DNA of 6,608 nucleotides from assembly GCA_013154205.1 (NCBI GenBank), contig JAADCY010000011.1, positions 1 to 6,608 on the forward strand, read 5' to 3'. Below the pieces are notes generated by a model. It was not told the origin of the DNA, searched no databases, and saw only the letters and a program-made list of their open reading frames with translations. Position numbers and translations under genes: made by a program. The stretch is from Thermoproteota archaeon (GTDB lineage Archaea > Thermoproteota > Thermoprotei_A > Sulfolobales > Desulfurococcaceae). Below, in pieces: positions 5,999 to 6,608 of this stretch (its first letter is position 1; each line of letters starts with the position of its first letter).

Positions 5999-6608
5999 GG
6001 CTCATCCCACACCCAGAGTTTTACTATGAAGGGTTCAGCCTTTGGTATCAAGAGCCCCCCAATCCCTCCAAGATCAACGAACTCAACATAGCTCAGAGAG
6101 CCTTTGTAAAACCATAACTGGACTACCTTTTTTCCATTTTCTGCATCAAAAGGCGAGAACAAATCACTCCAAGGCATCACTACGAATCCATTATTGCCTG
6201 AGTAAACCCTGCGTAATTTAATACTGTCTCCCCGCTTTACCCACAACCCTGCGCCTACAATACCATCCGTACCCCATAAACCCAAGACCTTGGTAACATT
6301 CCCATCCTGGATAATAAAAATAGCATATCCCGTTTCATTTGGCACATTAATTTCCAAGAGAGAGTACGGTGGAATCGGTGATATCAATCTCCCACCAACT
6401 ATCCTCTGAATGCCAGTACTCGATATGTTTCTCTTCTCTGAATATTCCTTGATACTAAGGAACGTTCTGCTCTCCGCAACCTCCACCCAGGGGGAGTCCT
6501 CCCTCGACTGAATGACCGCGTTCATGTCGGGATTGGCCGTGATATCGCTGCCGATTTTGACTATGACCTTGTAAAACGCCTGGGGTATGTCCGTAACTAT
6601 GCCGGAGC
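5995..6608 (-). CDS. Surface-type protein, 5' end cut by window edge
   Basis: This is the C-terminal 203 residues plus stop of a longer protein. The frame stays open to the right edge: 27 sense codons precede the first in-window ATG (6523-6525), reading SGIVTDIPQAFYKVIVKIG and on, and that ATG has no Shine-Dalgarno. The true start is therefore outside the window and the internal Met should not be used. The visible part is predicted beta-rich, with stretches such as SLLEINVPNETGYAIFIIQD, GAGLWVKRGDSIKLRRVYSG and KKVVQLWFYKG. It has three sequons, no cysteines and no membrane segment. It ends PFIVKLWVWDEP, closely resembling the ending of the 707-residue protein encoded next. The TGA stop overlaps that gene's ATG by 4 nt (ATGA). 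I do not recognise a named family. By analogy with its two neighbours, a class III signal at the unseen N-terminus would be expected, but this is only inference. Confidence 0.85.
   Translation of the reverse strand, partial: SGIVTDIPQAFYKVIVKIGSDITANPDMNAVIQSREDSPWVEVAESRTFLSIKEYSEKRNISSTGIQRIVGGRLISPIPPYSLLEINVPNETGYAIFIIQDGNVTKVLGLWGTDGIVGAGLWVKRGDSIKLRRVYSGNNGFVVMPWSDLFSPFDAENGKKVVQLWFYKGSLSYVEFVDLGGIGGLLIPKAEPFIVKLWVWDEP
6001..6014 (-). promoter_or_regulatory. Weak Shine-Dalgarno-like stretch before the 707-aa gene
   Basis: The coding strand reads GGGTGTGGGATGAG just ahead of the ATG at 5996-5998. It has only partial matches (GGTG, GATGA) to the archaeal consensus, in contrast to the strong GGAGGG before the next gene. 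With the ATGA overlap, this start may depend mainly on termination-reinitiation from the upstream gene. Confidence 0.35.

Noticed and set aside
1..6608. CRISPR arrays, tRNA/rRNA genes, insertion sequences, terminal inverted repeats
   Set aside because: The window is almost completely filled by four co-directional coding frames; I saw no regularly spaced repeats, transposase motifs or structured RNA signatures.

Overview
The window looks like a piece of one long minus-strand operon from a hyperthermophilic euryarchaeon, most likely a Thermococcales member (Thermococcus, Pyrococcus or Palaeococcus). The lineage call rests on pilin-like class III N-termini of the 'RG-F-I-[FL]' type, a DUF2341 protein with an N-terminus typical of Thermococcales surface proteins, GGAGG/GAGGTG ribosome-binding sites, frequent AGG/AGA arginine and ATA isoleucine codons, and very tight gene packing. 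It is recognition from memory, not a database result.

Four genes are read right to left. First is the 3' end of a gene whose start lies beyond the right edge (5995-6608), with a beta-rich C-terminal domain. Second is a complete 707-residue pilin-like membrane-anchored surface protein (3875-5998). Third is a complete 1100-residue pilin-like giant with two DUF2341 modules and a probable concanavalin/LamG-like domain (573-3875). Last is the 5' part of a multi-pass membrane protein (1-560), tentatively DUF2101, whose end lies beyond the left edge. The junctions are a 4-nt ATGA overlap, a 1-nt TAATG overlap and a 12-nt gap. There is therefore essentially no intergenic DNA, and no promoter or terminator is expected or seen.

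The likely theme is a type IV pilus-like or adhesive cell-surface complex. Two large proteins carry single N-terminal prepilin-like helices and long, heavily sequon-bearing beta-rich ectodomains. A third surface-type protein shares their style of C-terminus, and a polytopic membrane protein follows. The 1100-residue protein combines large size, inserted binding-type domains and no acidic residue at the pilin Glu5 position, so it is a candidate tip or adhesin subunit. No assembly ATPase or platform protein lies in the window. The function of every gene is inference, and no RNA gene, mobile element or CRISPR array was seen.
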